Shown: positions 43,061 through 52,089, numbered from the stretch's first letter. The stretch: DNA of 64,000 nucleotides from Desulfitobacterium chlororespirans DSM 11544 (GCF_900143285.1 NZ_FRDN01000007.1:323327-387326); one strand, 5' to 3'. Made by a program: numbers and translations. Notes: a model not told the origin generated them from the letters alone.

Positions 43061-44844
43061 GACTTTACCTCGCCTCCAATATGCCATTGGGTTGATTTTG
43101 TGTAGTTATCCCACATCCGGGCATATTCCCCTCCCTGAGCCACCAGCCCATCGTGGGTTCCCTTTTCCACAATCCCCCCCTGCTTCATCACCACAATCTG
43201 TTCGGCATCCCGCACCGTGGACAGCCGGTGGGCAATCATGACCACGGTTTTGCCCTTGGTAAGCCCCTTAAAGGCCTGCTGAATCTGCTGCTCACTCTCC
43301 GGATCGGCATAGGCGGTGGCCTCATCCAGCAGGACGATGGGAGCGTCCTTCAGAATCGCCCTGGCGATGGCAATCCGCTGGGTTTCACCGCCGGAAAGAT
43401 AAACCCCCTTACTGCCCACCACCGTATCGATCCCTTGGGGCAGCTTGGCTAAAATATCATCGCATTGGGCCAGATGGGCCGCCTGCAGGGCTTCCTCCCT
43501 GGTGGCCTCCGGCCGGGCGGCGCAAATATTGGCCAGCAGGGTATCCTTGAACAGCCTGGGGTTTTGAAAGACAAAGGCCACCTTTTTCATCAAATCCTCA
43601 GAGGCCATCTCCCTGATGTCCACCCCGCCGATCCTAACCACACCCTCCTGAACATCGTAAAAACGGGGGATCAGGCTGGCCGTGGTGCTCTTACCGGAAC
43701 CGGAATGCCCCACCAGGGCCGTTGTGGTCCCCGGCTTGGCGATAAAGCTGAGGTGGGATACCGCCGGATGGTCCGTCCCCTCATACCTAAAGGTGACGTC
43801 TGCGAAGGAGATATCATGGCCGCCGGCCGTCTGGGGCCGGTCCGTTTCCCTTTGGGGCTTGGCGCTCAGAATCCCATCAATCCTGCGCATGGATTCCTCG
43901 GCCTGCATTTTGTAGCTGGTCATATACATGATTTTGTTGAGCATGACGGCACAGGCCGGCGAAAAGATCAGGTAGAACAGAAAGCTCTGCATAAAGCCCG
44001 GCAAATCGGGAGAAACCAGCCCGATGAGCAAGGCCGCCGGCACCAGCACCAGAAAGCTGGCATTGACGATGGAGTTAAAGGCCACCATCCCTTTTTTACA
44101 GGACATGGTAAAGGCCAGGGCGTCATCCCGATAGGATTGGATAGCGGCATTGAATTTGCTGAAGGAATGCACCGTCTGCCCGAACACCTTGACCACCGAG
44201 ATCCCTCTTATATACTCTACGGCCTCATGATTCATGGTCTCCAGAGCATCCTGATAGCTTTGCATAAACTTCATGCTGTCCTTGCCGTTCAGGGAGCCTT
44301 GCAGGTAAAAGCCCACCCCAAACAACAGCAGCAGCGGCAGACCCACCCGCCAGTCGAAGAGCAGCATGAGGACGAGGCTGGCGGCCATGGTAACCTGGGC
44401 TCCCACCAAATCCGGGAGCTGGTGGGCGATAAAGGTCTGGGTCTGAAAGCTGTTGTCATCAATAATTTTACGCAGCTTGCCGCTGGGGTTCCGATCAAAA
44501 TAGCCCAGAGGCATTTTGGCCAGATGGGTGAGGGCGGCCATTTTTAAATTCTTTTCCGTGCGGAAAGCCACCACATGGGAGCAAAGCAGGGCCGCAAAAT
44601 AGAGGGCCAGCCCGATCAACTCCAGGATAAGGGCCAGCACTCCCCACCGGACAAGGCTCTCCGTGTCCAGGGAGCCCCCCGCAAAGACATCCAGCAAATC
44701 CTTGGCGGCAAAGTAGACACACAGAAACGGTCCCAGGATAAACAGGGCGCTGATCCCGGATAAGATACGGGATAGGGTGAGCAGCCCCCGGCTTGGGCCG
44801 GTAAATTCAAGAAGCCGTTTTATCCCGCTTGATTGCTGATTCAT
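43054..44844 (-). CDS. ABC transporter, fused membrane and ATPase domains (YbtP/PchH-like)
   Basis: 596 residues; N-terminal transmembrane domain, then GHSGSGKSTTASLIPRFYD, LSGGETQRIAIARAILKDA and VVMIAHRLSTV. It forms a heterodimer with the next gene, overlapping it by 7 bp. ATG 44844 follows GACGGGGAAATG. It is separated from the binding-protein gene upstream by a long tandem repeat. Confidence 0.88.
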   Translation of the reverse strand: MNQQSSGIKRLLEFTGPSRGLLTLSRILSGISALFILGPFLCVYFAAKDLLDVFAGGSLDTESLVRWGVLALILELIGLALYFAALLCSHVVAFRTEKNLKMAALTHLAKMPLGYFDRNPSGKLRKIIDDNSFQTQTFIAHQLPDLVGAQVTMAASLVLMLLFDWRVGLPLLLLFGVGFYLQGSLNGKDSMKFMQSYQDALETMNHEAVEYIRGISVVKVFGQTVHSFSKFNAAIQSYRDDALAFTMSCKKGMVAFNSIVNASFLVLVPAALLIGLVSPDLPGFMQSFLFYLIFSPACAVMLNKIMYMTSYKMQAEESMRRIDGILSAKPQRETDRPQTAGGHDISFADVTFRYEGTDHPAVSHLSFIAKPGTTTALVGHSGSGKSTTASLIPRFYDVQEGVVRIGGVDIREMASEDLMKKVAFVFQNPRLFKDTLLANICAARPEATREEALQAAHLAQCDDILAKLPQGIDTVVGSKGVYLSGGETQRIAIARAILKDAPIVLLDEATAYADPESEQQIQQAFKGLTKGKTVVMIAHRLSTVRDAEQIVVMKQGGIVEKGTHDGLVAQGGEYARMWDNYTKSTQWHIGGEVKSC

Positions 44845-44906
44845 AACATTTCCCCGTCCTTATGGTTCTTTATGGTTTATGGTTCTTGCTGTCTCGCTTC
44901 CCGCTG

Positions 44907-45200
44907 TCTTTTTGTGTCGTTGTCTTTTTGTCTCACTGTCTTTCTGTCTCGCTGTCCTTCTATCTCGTTGTCCTTCTGTCTCGCTGTCCTTCTATCTCGT
45001 TGTCCTTCTGTCTCGCTGTCCTTCTGTCTCGTTGTCCTTCTATCTCGCTGTCTTTCTGTCTCGCTGTCCTTCTGTCTCGTTGTCCTTCTATCTCGCTGTC
45101 TTTCTCTCTCGTTGTCCTTCTGTCTCGCTTTCCTTCTGTCTCGCTTTCCTTTTGTCTCGCTATCCTTTTGTCTCACTGTCCTTGCTGTCTCGCTTTCGCG
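44907..45200. repeat. Pyrimidine-rich 16-bp tandem repeat (about 18 units)
   Basis: Units like TGTCTCGCTGTCCTTC and TATCTCGTTGTCCTTC fill most of the 371-bp gap between the binding-protein gene and the ABC pair. Long open frames on both strands here are an artefact of the repeat. Confidence 0.93.
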
Positions 45201-45215
45201 CCGTCCTGCCGTCCT

Positions 45216-46895
45216 TTACTTGGCCGCCCTTATGTTCTGAATGGAGGTGAAGCTGGCATCTCCCGGGAAATCATAGCCGGCAACCTTATCATTATACAAG
45301 GCGACCTGATGGGTGTAATAAAGGGGGGTCATAAGGCAATTATCCGCGATGGTGTTTAGAATAGTGGCATAAATCTCCTCTATTCTGGCCTCATCCGTTG
45401 TTGAATTCACTTCATTGATCAGATTCACACCATCCGGCAAAAACCCGCCGGCCTGCATGATGATGGGGTCCATGGACTGGCTGGGATTCATAGCGCTGAC
45501 AATATTCGCCGGATCATAATAGCCTCCCTGGGTTTTGAAAACAGTCACTCCGTACTGTCCTCCCGTAATCATGGCATACCACTCCATCATCGGGGCCGAT
45601 TTCGGCGTCAATTCCACGCCAATCTTTTTAAACTGGTCGCAGAGATAAACCACCATATCATTGTTGGCTACGGACTCGGTCTGATAGACAAACTCAGCGG
45701 CCAGTCTGGTTCCGTTGATCTCGCGGATACCGTCCCCGTCCTTATTCACATAGCCGGCATCATCCAGCAAACGGTTGGCCTTGGCCAGGTCAAATTCATA
45801 GGTGGTTTGCTCCACATCGCAATAGGGCAGAGATTTGGCAAAGAAGGTATCCGCCTGCTCATGAATGCCGCCGAAAATCCCCTCCACTATATTCCCTTTG
45901 TCGATAGCGGCGGCCATGGCTTCCCTGACCACTTGCTCCGCGAACAGGGGATTCTTCAGGTTATAGCCCAGATAATAGGTTTGAGTGGGGGCCTTATCCA
46001 CCGCGGCCCCAAAGCCCTTGGTGTTTTTCATTTCCTGATAGCTTTCCGAGGATACTTTGGCAATACCCGACATAAAATCCAGTTCCCCGTTCTTCAGGGC
46101 CAGTACCTTGGCATCGTTATCAGCGATCACCTTGATGGTGAAACTGTCCACATCCGGCCGCTCTCCCCAGTAATGAGGATTTCTCACAAAGGTATACTTT
46201 TTGCCGTCTCCGTCCCCCCCGTACATATAAGGCCCTGTTCCATAACTTACCGTGTTGAAGCTTGTTTTTGCCGTCAAATCCCCGTTGAGCTGCTCACTGG
46301 ACACGATGGCAAAGGGGTTGGCCAGGCATAAATCCCGCAAGGTGCTGTAATAAGGCTGGGTCAGATGCAATTCCACCGTATGATCGTCCTTGGCCACAGC
46401 ATCGGCAATAATGGTGGACAGCTTGCCATAGCCGCCGTTATATTGGCCCAGATTGACCGGAACCGCCAGCAGGGACCGGGCTGCATCCTCGGCAGTCAAC
46501 GGGGTTCCGTCGGAGAATTTCACCCCTTCCCGGAGTTTAAAGGTATAGACCTTGCCGTCGGTGCTCACAGACCATTCCTCCGCCAGCAGTCCGGCCAACT
46601 CACCCTTTTCATCATAAGTAACCAGAGTATCGTAAAAACTGGTCAAATAATAAGTGATTCCATAGCCGCTTGATGAATTAGCCGGCGTAATGACAGGATA
46701 AAATGACTCAAAGCCCCAGCTCTCGGGCAGATTCAAATGAACGGCCTGCTCCCCTGAGCCGGAAGTCTGTGAGCCGCCTTGATGGCTGACGTCCTGAGAA
46801 CAAGCGGCCAGTGAAAGCACCAGCACCCCGGACCATACAACCGCCAACCATCTTTTCATCCTCATCTTTATCTTCATGTTCATGTTCATCTTCAT
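45216..46895 (-). CDS. Nickel/peptide-type substrate-binding lipoprotein (OppA/NikA/CntA class)
   Basis: 559 residues. Lipoprotein signal with LSLAAC (Cys32), then the family core: GLLAEEWSVSTDGKVYTFKL, REGVKFSDGTPLTAEDA and later YVNKDGDGIREINGT. The start lies in an ATG-rich stretch (MKMNMNMKIK), with AAGGA before the first ATG. In staphylopine-type systems a related protein captures the metal-chelator complex. The position in a chelator operon suggests the same use here. Confidence 0.88.
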   Translation of the reverse strand: MKMNMNMKIKMRMKRWLAVVWSGVLVLSLAACSQDVSHQGGSQTSGSGEQAVHLNLPESWGFESFYPVITPANSSSGYGITYYLTSFYDTLVTYDEKGELAGLLAEEWSVSTDGKVYTFKLREGVKFSDGTPLTAEDAARSLLAVPVNLGQYNGGYGKLSTIIADAVAKDDHTVELHLTQPYYSTLRDLCLANPFAIVSSEQLNGDLTAKTSFNTVSYGTGPYMYGGDGDGKKYTFVRNPHYWGERPDVDSFTIKVIADNDAKVLALKNGELDFMSGIAKVSSESYQEMKNTKGFGAAVDKAPTQTYYLGYNLKNPLFAEQVVREAMAAAIDKGNIVEGIFGGIHEQADTFFAKSLPYCDVEQTTYEFDLAKANRLLDDAGYVNKDGDGIREINGTRLAAEFVYQTESVANNDMVVYLCDQFKKIGVELTPKSAPMMEWYAMITGGQYGVTVFKTQGGYYDPANIVSAMNPSQSMDPIIMQAGGFLPDGVNLINEVNSTTDEARIEEIYATILNTIADNCLMTPLYYTHQVALYNDKVAGYDFPGDASFTSIQNIRAAK

Positions 46896-46897
46896 TG

Positions 46898-47695
46898 CTA
46901 AGCATTCCTTTCATATTGATTTACCGGCTCAGCTATGCCGCTGGCCGCCAGCAGCACCTTCGTGTATGGATTCTGAAACACGGCGTAATCCCCCCCGAAG
47001 GGCACCTGCTCGACCAGCACCGAATCCCGCATCACCAAAATGTGGTCTGCCGCCGCCAGGGCCAGCTCCATATCATGGGTGATAGAAATCAAGGTAAAAC
47101 TGAGCTTTTCCTGTAAATCCAGAATTTCTTCCATGATCTTCTTCCTTAAGGGCAAATCAAAGCCATTGGTCGCTTCATCAAAAATCAGACAAGCGGGTTC
47201 CGCAGCCAAAGCCCTGGCAATAGCTACCCTTTTTTGTTCCCCGCCCGATAATTCCGCGGGCAGGCGTCTGTAATAGTCCGCCGGGAGGTTGCAGAGAGCC
47301 AACAATTCTGCACACCGCTTCCGGCGTTCCTGCCTGTTCAGCCGGAAAAAACACAGCAGGGGCTCCTCAATGGCTTTGCCGATGGTCATTTTGGGGTTTA
47401 AGGCCCCAGCGGAATTCTGCTGAATCAACTGCACCTGCTTGAAGTGGCTTTTGCCCGCTCTGTGCCGGCCAAACACCGGCCTTCCCTCCACATACACATT
47501 GCCCCCATGGGGCTTCTGCAAGCCGGCCATCATCCTGGCCAGGGTGGTCTTGCCGGAACCGGATTCCCCCACAATGGCGTACCGCCCTCCTTTTTTGAAG
47601 CTGACGCTCAGGGGCGATACAGCGGTTAATGTCCCTCCCCACAGGATGCCCCCGGAAAATATACAACTTAAATCCCGCACTTCGATCATCCTCAT
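46898..47695 (-). CDS. ABC ATPase, OppF/NikE/CntF class
   Basis: 265 residues: GESGSGKTTLARMMAGLQ, QQNSAGALNPKMT, LSGGEQKRVAIARAL and LIFDEATNGFD. It pairs with the next ATPase; its ATG overlaps that stop as ATGA. Confidence 0.88.
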   Translation of the reverse strand: MRMIEVRDLSCIFSGGILWGGTLTAVSPLSVSFKKGGRYAIVGESGSGKTTLARMMAGLQKPHGGNVYVEGRPVFGRHRAGKSHFKQVQLIQQNSAGALNPKMTIGKAIEEPLLCFFRLNRQERRKRCAELLALCNLPADYYRRLPAELSGGEQKRVAIARALAAEPACLIFDEATNGFDLPLRKKIMEEILDLQEKLSFTLISITHDMELALAAADHILVMRDSVLVEQVPFGGDYAVFQNPYTKVLLAASGIAEPVNQYERNA

Positions 47696-48465
47696 GACCT
47701 CCTCTCCAGCCGGCAGGCCAACAGCAAATGTTTTGTGTACTCCTTCTGCGGGTCATTAAAGATCTGCTCCGTAGGCCCGGACTCGATGATTCTCCCCTGA
47801 CTCATAATCAGGATGCGCTCCGAACAGGCCGCCGAACGCAAGTCGTGGGTCACAAACAACACCGACATTCCCTCATGGCAGAGCATGCGCAGCTCCTTCA
47901 TCAGCTCCATCCGGTTGCAGGCATCAATGGCCGTGGTCACTTCGTCCGCAATCAGCAGACGGGGCTCGTTCAGCAAAGCCGCCACGATCATCAGCCTTTG
48001 CAGCATCCCCCCGGAGAGAGCGAAGGGATAGCTTTGCCAGACCCGTTTTGTATCCTCTATGCCCAGGCGGCGCAGGATAGGGGCCGCCCTGGGCAAAACC
48101 TCCCCCCTGGAGCTTTGGGGATGATGCTGAAGAAAGGTCTTCTCCAGCTGTCTGCCCATCCGCAAAGAGGGATTGAAGGCTGTCATGGGGTTTTGCATGA
48201 TATAGCAGATATCCTTGCCGTAAATCCGGGCCAGACGCGCTCTGGACAAAGTCAGGAGGTTTTCCCCGCCGTAATCAATGACTCCCTCTGCCTGGTAGTT
48301 CCCTCCCAACAAACCCATAACCGCCTTGCACAAGGTTGTTTTTCCCGCCCCTGAGCTGCCGACAATGGAAACCATCTCACCTTTTTTGATGGGAAAGGAA
48401 ATATCCTGGGCCACCCGTTGGCCTCCGGCCAGTGAAATCTGTAAATTCTTTACCTCAAGAGACAT
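47692..48465 (-). CDS. ABC ATPase, OppD/NikD/CntD class
   Basis: About 257 residues from ATG 48465, chosen for GGAGGGGG upstream. GSSGAGKTTLCKAVMGLL, IMQNPMTAFNPSLRMG, LSGGMLQRLMIVAALL and LLIADEVTTAID. It drives uptake together with the partner ATPase. Confidence 0.88.
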   Translation of the reverse strand: MSLEVKNLQISLAGGQRVAQDISFPIKKGEMVSIVGSSGAGKTTLCKAVMGLLGGNYQAEGVIDYGGENLLTLSRARLARIYGKDICYIMQNPMTAFNPSLRMGRQLEKTFLQHHPQSSRGEVLPRAAPILRRLGIEDTKRVWQSYPFALSGGMLQRLMIVAALLNEPRLLIADEVTTAIDACNRMELMKELRMLCHEGMSVLFVTHDLRSAACSERILIMSQGRIIESGPTEQIFNDPQKEYTKHLLLACRLERRS

Positions 48466-49273
48466 GGCTTTCCCCCTCCTTCCCGATGGTATCCCTGAGG
48501 CCTTCACCCAGCAGGTTAAAGCCGGCACAGCAAATTATCAGGCAAATCCCAGGATAGACAATCAAACCGGGGTTGGTATAGATACTGTTGCGGGCCTCAT
48601 TGAGCATGGCCCCCCATTCCGGCGTTCCCGCGATCAGGCCCACACCCAAAAAGGCAAAGCCGGAAACGGCTATAATCGCTGTGGCAATCCCGGTTGTGAA
48701 ATAGACAACGAACTGAGGAAACACATTGGGGATTAAATGGCGCACCACAATGCGCAGTTCGGAGGCCCCGGCAATCCGGGCCGATTCCATATACTCTTTG
48801 CCGCATTCCGTTTTGGCGTAGGAGCGAACCATACGCAGGAACCAGGCCGTCATGGAAATGCCGATGGCCACAATGATGCTGGCCACCGAATTATCTATGG
48901 TGGATACCAAGGCCATGGCAATGACAATTAAAGGAAAGGCCATAAAAATATCGCAGAAGATCCGGACCGCTCCATCCCAAATCCCCCCCCGATAGCTGGC
49001 ATAGCTGCCGGCAAACAGGGAAAAAGCCGCCAAGGCGATCAGGACGGGCACGGATAAGCCGAGGGAATATCTGGCTCCATAAAGCAACCGGGAAAGCTCG
49101 CATCTGCCCAGCTGGTCGCAGCCTAAAGGATATTCTGCCGTAGGCGGCCCGTTCTTCAGGGCAAGATTGGTGGTGTTGGGATCATGAGGCGCCAGCCAGG
49201 GAGCCGCCAAGGCCATCAGAACAAAAAAACCGATCAGAATCAGCCCCGCCAGGATTTGCTTGTTTCTTTTCAT
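48455..49273 (-). CDS. ABC permease, OppC/NikC/CntC class
   Basis: About 272 residues from ATG 49273 (GGGAGGAAAAGG upstream). One N-terminal and five further membrane segments; a typical GCDQLGRCELSRLLYGARYS near residue 65 and the EAA-like loop ESARIAGASELRIVVRHLIPN. It overlaps the neighbouring permease by 4 bp. Confidence 0.88.
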   Translation of the reverse strand: MKRNKQILAGLILIGFFVLMALAAPWLAPHDPNTTNLALKNGPPTAEYPLGCDQLGRCELSRLLYGARYSLGLSVPVLIALAAFSLFAGSYASYRGGIWDGAVRIFCDIFMAFPLIVIAMALVSTIDNSVASIIVAIGISMTAWFLRMVRSYAKTECGKEYMESARIAGASELRIVVRHLIPNVFPQFVVYFTTGIATAIIAVSGFAFLGVGLIAGTPEWGAMLNEARNSIYTNPGLIVYPGICLIICCAGFNLLGEGLRDTIGKEGESHVS

Positions 49274-50199
49274 ATCCTTTTCCTCCCGTATGCAGGGCAA
49301 ACCGCACTGGACAAAAGATCCGCCGCTATGTTAAACAACACAAACAGCACCGCACAGACCAAAATAGCTCCCGAAATTCCGTAGACATCCATGCTTTCAC
49401 AGGACTCCATCAGATAGATGCCCAGCCCCCGGATAGAAAAAACACTTTCCACCAAGGCCGAAGTGCCGAAAAGTGCGGCGCAATACTGTGCAAACAGGGT
49501 AATGGCCGGGGGCAGGGCATTTTTCAAAACCTCCCCATAGATGATCTGGCCATTGGTAAAGCCCCGGGCCCTGGCATACGTAACATAATCGCTGTTCAGT
49601 TCATTAAGCACCGAAGCCCGCAGGACCCGGATGGAAATGCAGATAATCGGGAAGGCCATGGCTATGGAGGGCAGAATAAAGGACTTCAGGCTCCCATCTG
49701 CAATCACCTGAAAGATCGGAATCCTGACGGCAAAGACCGCAAGCAGGATCAGGCCCAACCAGAAACTGGGCACACAAATTCCGATGATGCAGATGATCCG
49801 CGTCACATTGTCAAAGGCTCTGTCCTTCCTGAGTACAGCAGCCGCCGCGACCACGATGCTGAACAGGACCACCCACAGCATAGACAGCAGGATAAGCATC
49901 GTCGTAACCGGCAGCACCTCCCTGATATTTTCCGCCACCGGCCGCCTGTTCATAATGGCCGTGCCCAGATCGCCCCGGGCCACACCCCCCAGGTAATCCA
50001 GATACCTTACCTGAAAGGGGGCATCCAGCTTCAGCTCCTCCCGGACTGCCTGGATCTGTGCCTCCGTGGCAAAAATATTCTGCTTGCGCACGATCATTTC
50101 CGCCGGATCGGTCCCGGTGAAAAGCTGAAGGCAAAAACTCAACGTAACCACACCAAAGATGACGGCCACCAAACGCAACAGCTCTTTTATGATAGTCAT
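49270..50199 (-). CDS. ABC permease, OppB/NikB/CntB class
   Basis: About 309 residues from ATG 50199 (MTIIKELLRLVAVIFGVVTL), the normal permease start. The frame remains open upstream to an ATG at 50274 that lies in a 36-bp repeat and would add 25 residues (MERKHAPIG...). Loop motif YARARGFTNGQIIYGEVLKN near residue 210. First transporter gene behind the operon promoter. Confidence 0.87.
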   Translation of the reverse strand: MTIIKELLRLVAVIFGVVTLSFCLQLFTGTDPAEMIVRKQNIFATEAQIQAVREELKLDAPFQVRYLDYLGGVARGDLGTAIMNRRPVAENIREVLPVTTMLILLSMLWVVLFSIVVAAAAVLRKDRAFDNVTRIICIIGICVPSFWLGLILLAVFAVRIPIFQVIADGSLKSFILPSIAMAFPIICISIRVLRASVLNELNSDYVTYARARGFTNGQIIYGEVLKNALPPAITLFAQYCAALFGTSALVESVFSIRGLGIYLMESCESMDVYGISGAILVCAVLFVLFNIAADLLSSAVCPAYGRKRI

Positions 50200-50233
50200 A
50201 CCGCTACTTATCCCTATCAGAACATTCTTCCTC

Positions 50234-50376
50234 TCCACTTTTGATGTCCCTATTGGCGCATGCTTCCTCTCCATTTTTTATGCCCCTATTGGCACGTGTT
50301 TCCTCTCCATTTTTTATGTCCCTATTGGCGCGTGCTTCCTCTCCATTTTTATGTCCCTGTTGGCACGTGCTTCCTC
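50234..50376 (-). repeat. 36-bp tandem repeat (4 units) before the permease gene
   Basis: Units are 36, 36, 36 and 35 bp. On the minus strand complete units encode a start and a ten-residue peptide (MERKHxPIGx) then TAA. In the unit nearest the permease the TAA is TCA and the frame runs into the permease gene. Each unit carries GGAGAGGAAG. Confidence 0.85.
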
Positions 50377-50385
50377 TTCACTCTC

Positions 50386-50498
50386 TAGTTAGCTGCGGCT
50401 AACCAGGGACTTAAATGAAAGAGCCGCAACAAGGGGCTCACTCTCAAAATAAGTACCGTATTTTGGATTATTGTATCATAGGAGAACTTCCCAATCTA
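50386..50498 (-). promoter_or_regulatory. Candidate promoter, operator and leader of the metallophore operon
   Basis: Minus strand: weak -35 TAGATT (50498-50493), 17 nt, -10 TACAAT (50475-50470). At the start point is the palindrome CAAAATA/TATTTTG with a 7-nt centre (about 50,445-50,465). The leader has hairpins GAGCC/GGCTC (about 50,421-50,440, followed by TTT) and GTTAGC/GCTAAC (50,387-50,402). A weak -35 fits activation by the AraC-type regulator. Confidence 0.5.
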
Positions 50499-50570
50499 TG
50501 CCATATAAGGTCATTTAAACTCCAATCAGCTCATAGATGCTTATTCCGGATCATAGGTGCCTGTTCCGGC

Positions 50571-51527
50571 TCATAGATGCCTGTTCTGGTATAGCAAAGG
50601 GGTCACACCATAGACAGATTTGAACGCGGCGGAAAACTTGCTTTGATTCTCATATCCGGCCCTTTCGGCAATTTCGCCGATGCTGAGTTTCTCCCCCGCC
50701 GTCAGCAATTCCGCTGCCGCCTCCATCCGTTTGGCCTTCATAAAGGTGCCGATGGAACTGCCGGAAATCGAGCGGAAGCATCTTTTCAGGCTGGATTCCG
50801 TGATATCGAACTGAGAGGCCAGTTCGGAAATGGTCACTTTGGCCAAGGGATTTTCCAGGATATAGTGATAAACCGCTTTCGTACTCCTGGCTACCTCCCC
50901 GGAAAATATTTTCAGGGGCTGCCTCTGCCCCTCATCCAACACGCTCAGGAACAAGAGCAGCTCCATGGCCTTTAGCCAGTAATAGGGAGCTTGAATCCGT
51001 TCATCCACCTCACTCAGTTTGCCGAAGATGCGCTCAACATCCTCTCTGGATTTGACAAGCAGGGACTGTTCTTTGCCACACAGCTCATTCACAATCCCGG
51101 CCAGGTTGATTTCAGCTTGAGGAAACCCCGCAGATAAAGTATGCTGAGCCTTCTCCACCTCCAAAAACAGCGTAACCCCACGGTATTTCCTGAGGGGAAG
51201 GCGGGAACTGACAAATACCTGCCTGCTTAGATCGGTTACACACAGATCCCCTTCACCCAAAAAGCTGACCGTCCCATTCTGGTACTCAACCTCATAGCAG
51301 CCTTCGATACAATAATCAATTTGCAGAAACTTCTTAACGGGAGCGATGGATTGAAATGTCGAATCCATCGTCAGCTGATTAAAGGACATTTGGATGCCCG
51401 GGGCTATGTCATAGCAAACCATTTCACCGGAACCCCCTTCGCCCTTGAGCTGATACACAGTGCAGCCGTTCTTCTGCCCGCGGCCGGCAAAGCCATAGCC
51501 GCGATAAGCCTGTTCAATATTACTCAT
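50571..51527 (-). CDS. AraC-family regulator (YbtA/PchR-like)
   Basis: 318 residues. C-terminal double HTH: ISELASQFDITESSLKRCFR, then IGEIAERAGYENQSKFSAAF. The N-terminal sensing region is unlike simple sugar-binding AraC proteins. In pyochelin and yersiniabactin systems such regulators use the ferri-chelator as co-inducer. It sits directly upstream of the operon, same strand. Its RBS-start segment is duplicated upstream. Confidence 0.88.
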   Translation of the reverse strand: MSNIEQAYRGYGFAGRGQKNGCTVYQLKGEGGSGEMVCYDIAPGIQMSFNQLTMDSTFQSIAPVKKFLQIDYCIEGCYEVEYQNGTVSFLGEGDLCVTDLSRQVFVSSRLPLRKYRGVTLFLEVEKAQHTLSAGFPQAEINLAGIVNELCGKEQSLLVKSREDVERIFGKLSEVDERIQAPYYWLKAMELLLFLSVLDEGQRQPLKIFSGEVARSTKAVYHYILENPLAKVTISELASQFDITESSLKRCFRSISGSSIGTFMKAKRMEAAAELLTAGEKLSIGEIAERAGYENQSKFSAAFKSVYGVTPLLYQNRHL

Positions 51528-51624
51528 AACAACCTCTCACCCAATCACCCTTTCTCATAACAACCTCTCACCCATTCACCATTATTTATAATAACCTTCC
51601 ACCCTTCACCCATCCACCCTTTCT
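51528..51624 (-). repeat. Tandem duplication covering the araC ribosome-binding site and start
   Basis: A 31-bp unit with GGGTGAGAGGTTGTTATGAG occurs twice, with a third degraded copy further up. The upstream copy opens a 12-codon frame (MRKGDWVRGCYE) whose TAA overlaps the real start. Confidence 0.75.
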
Positions 51625-52022
51625 CAAATCCTAAAGAATTCTATCTAATTATTTCCGTACGGATTCAGCAGATTCCTATCTGAAAGCTCATTTTTTCATC
51701 CATAAATTTCGACTTATTCCAACAATTCACATCCTAACCCGGGGAAGAGGGATAAGCCGAAACTTCACTGTCAGCCGCAGGCTTCCCGATTAACCGGTAG
51801 TATATCCGTGACTCAAGAACAAGCTGCCCCCCACCCTGCATCCGGCAGCTGCAGCCCGGAAGCGGAAAAAACAGCTCGAAAAAGAGTCTGTCCGAAATAG
51901 GTACGCGCGTACCTATTTCGGACAGCCCTTTCCCTTCTGCCCAGTTCATCTGCTCAGATGCACACTTATGAAATGAAAGCATCCCATTCTCAATCGACGT
52001 AAGGCCGCTGTTTTAAAAAGCA
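51625..52022. other. Gene-free stretch between araC and tetR
   Basis: No credible gene. An 82-codon minus-strand frame (51,734-51,982) passes through palindrome copy 6 and has no family features. CCGTACGG occurs near 51,655. Confidence 0.4.
51881..51931. repeat. Dispersed palindrome family I, copy 6
   Basis: AGAGTCTGTCCGAAATAGGT, centre ACGCGCGT, then the complement ending GGACAGCCCTT. Confidence 0.9.
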
Positions 52023-52077
52023 TTGACTGAACTTGGTTCAGTGCACTATACTATCCTTACTGAATCAAATTCAGTAA
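52023..52077 (+). promoter_or_regulatory. tetR operon promoter with two operators
   Basis: -35 TTGACT (52023-52028), 18 nt, -10 TATACT (52047-52052). Two perfect palindromes share the half-site ACTGAA: ACTGAACTTGGTTCAGT (52026-52042) inside the spacer and TTACTGAAT/ATTCAGTAA (52057-52077) past the start point. Confidence 0.8.
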
Positions 52078-52089
52078 GGAGGAATCTCA

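Noticed and set aside
44833..45359. Long open frames on both strands (SLSFCLAVLL-like, RQKDSETERQ-like)
   Set aside because: They are translations of the 16-bp tandem repeat; no RBS, no family and overlapping frames on both strands.
51734..51982. 82-codon minus-strand frame
   Set aside because: Runs through palindrome copy 6 and has no RBS or family pattern.
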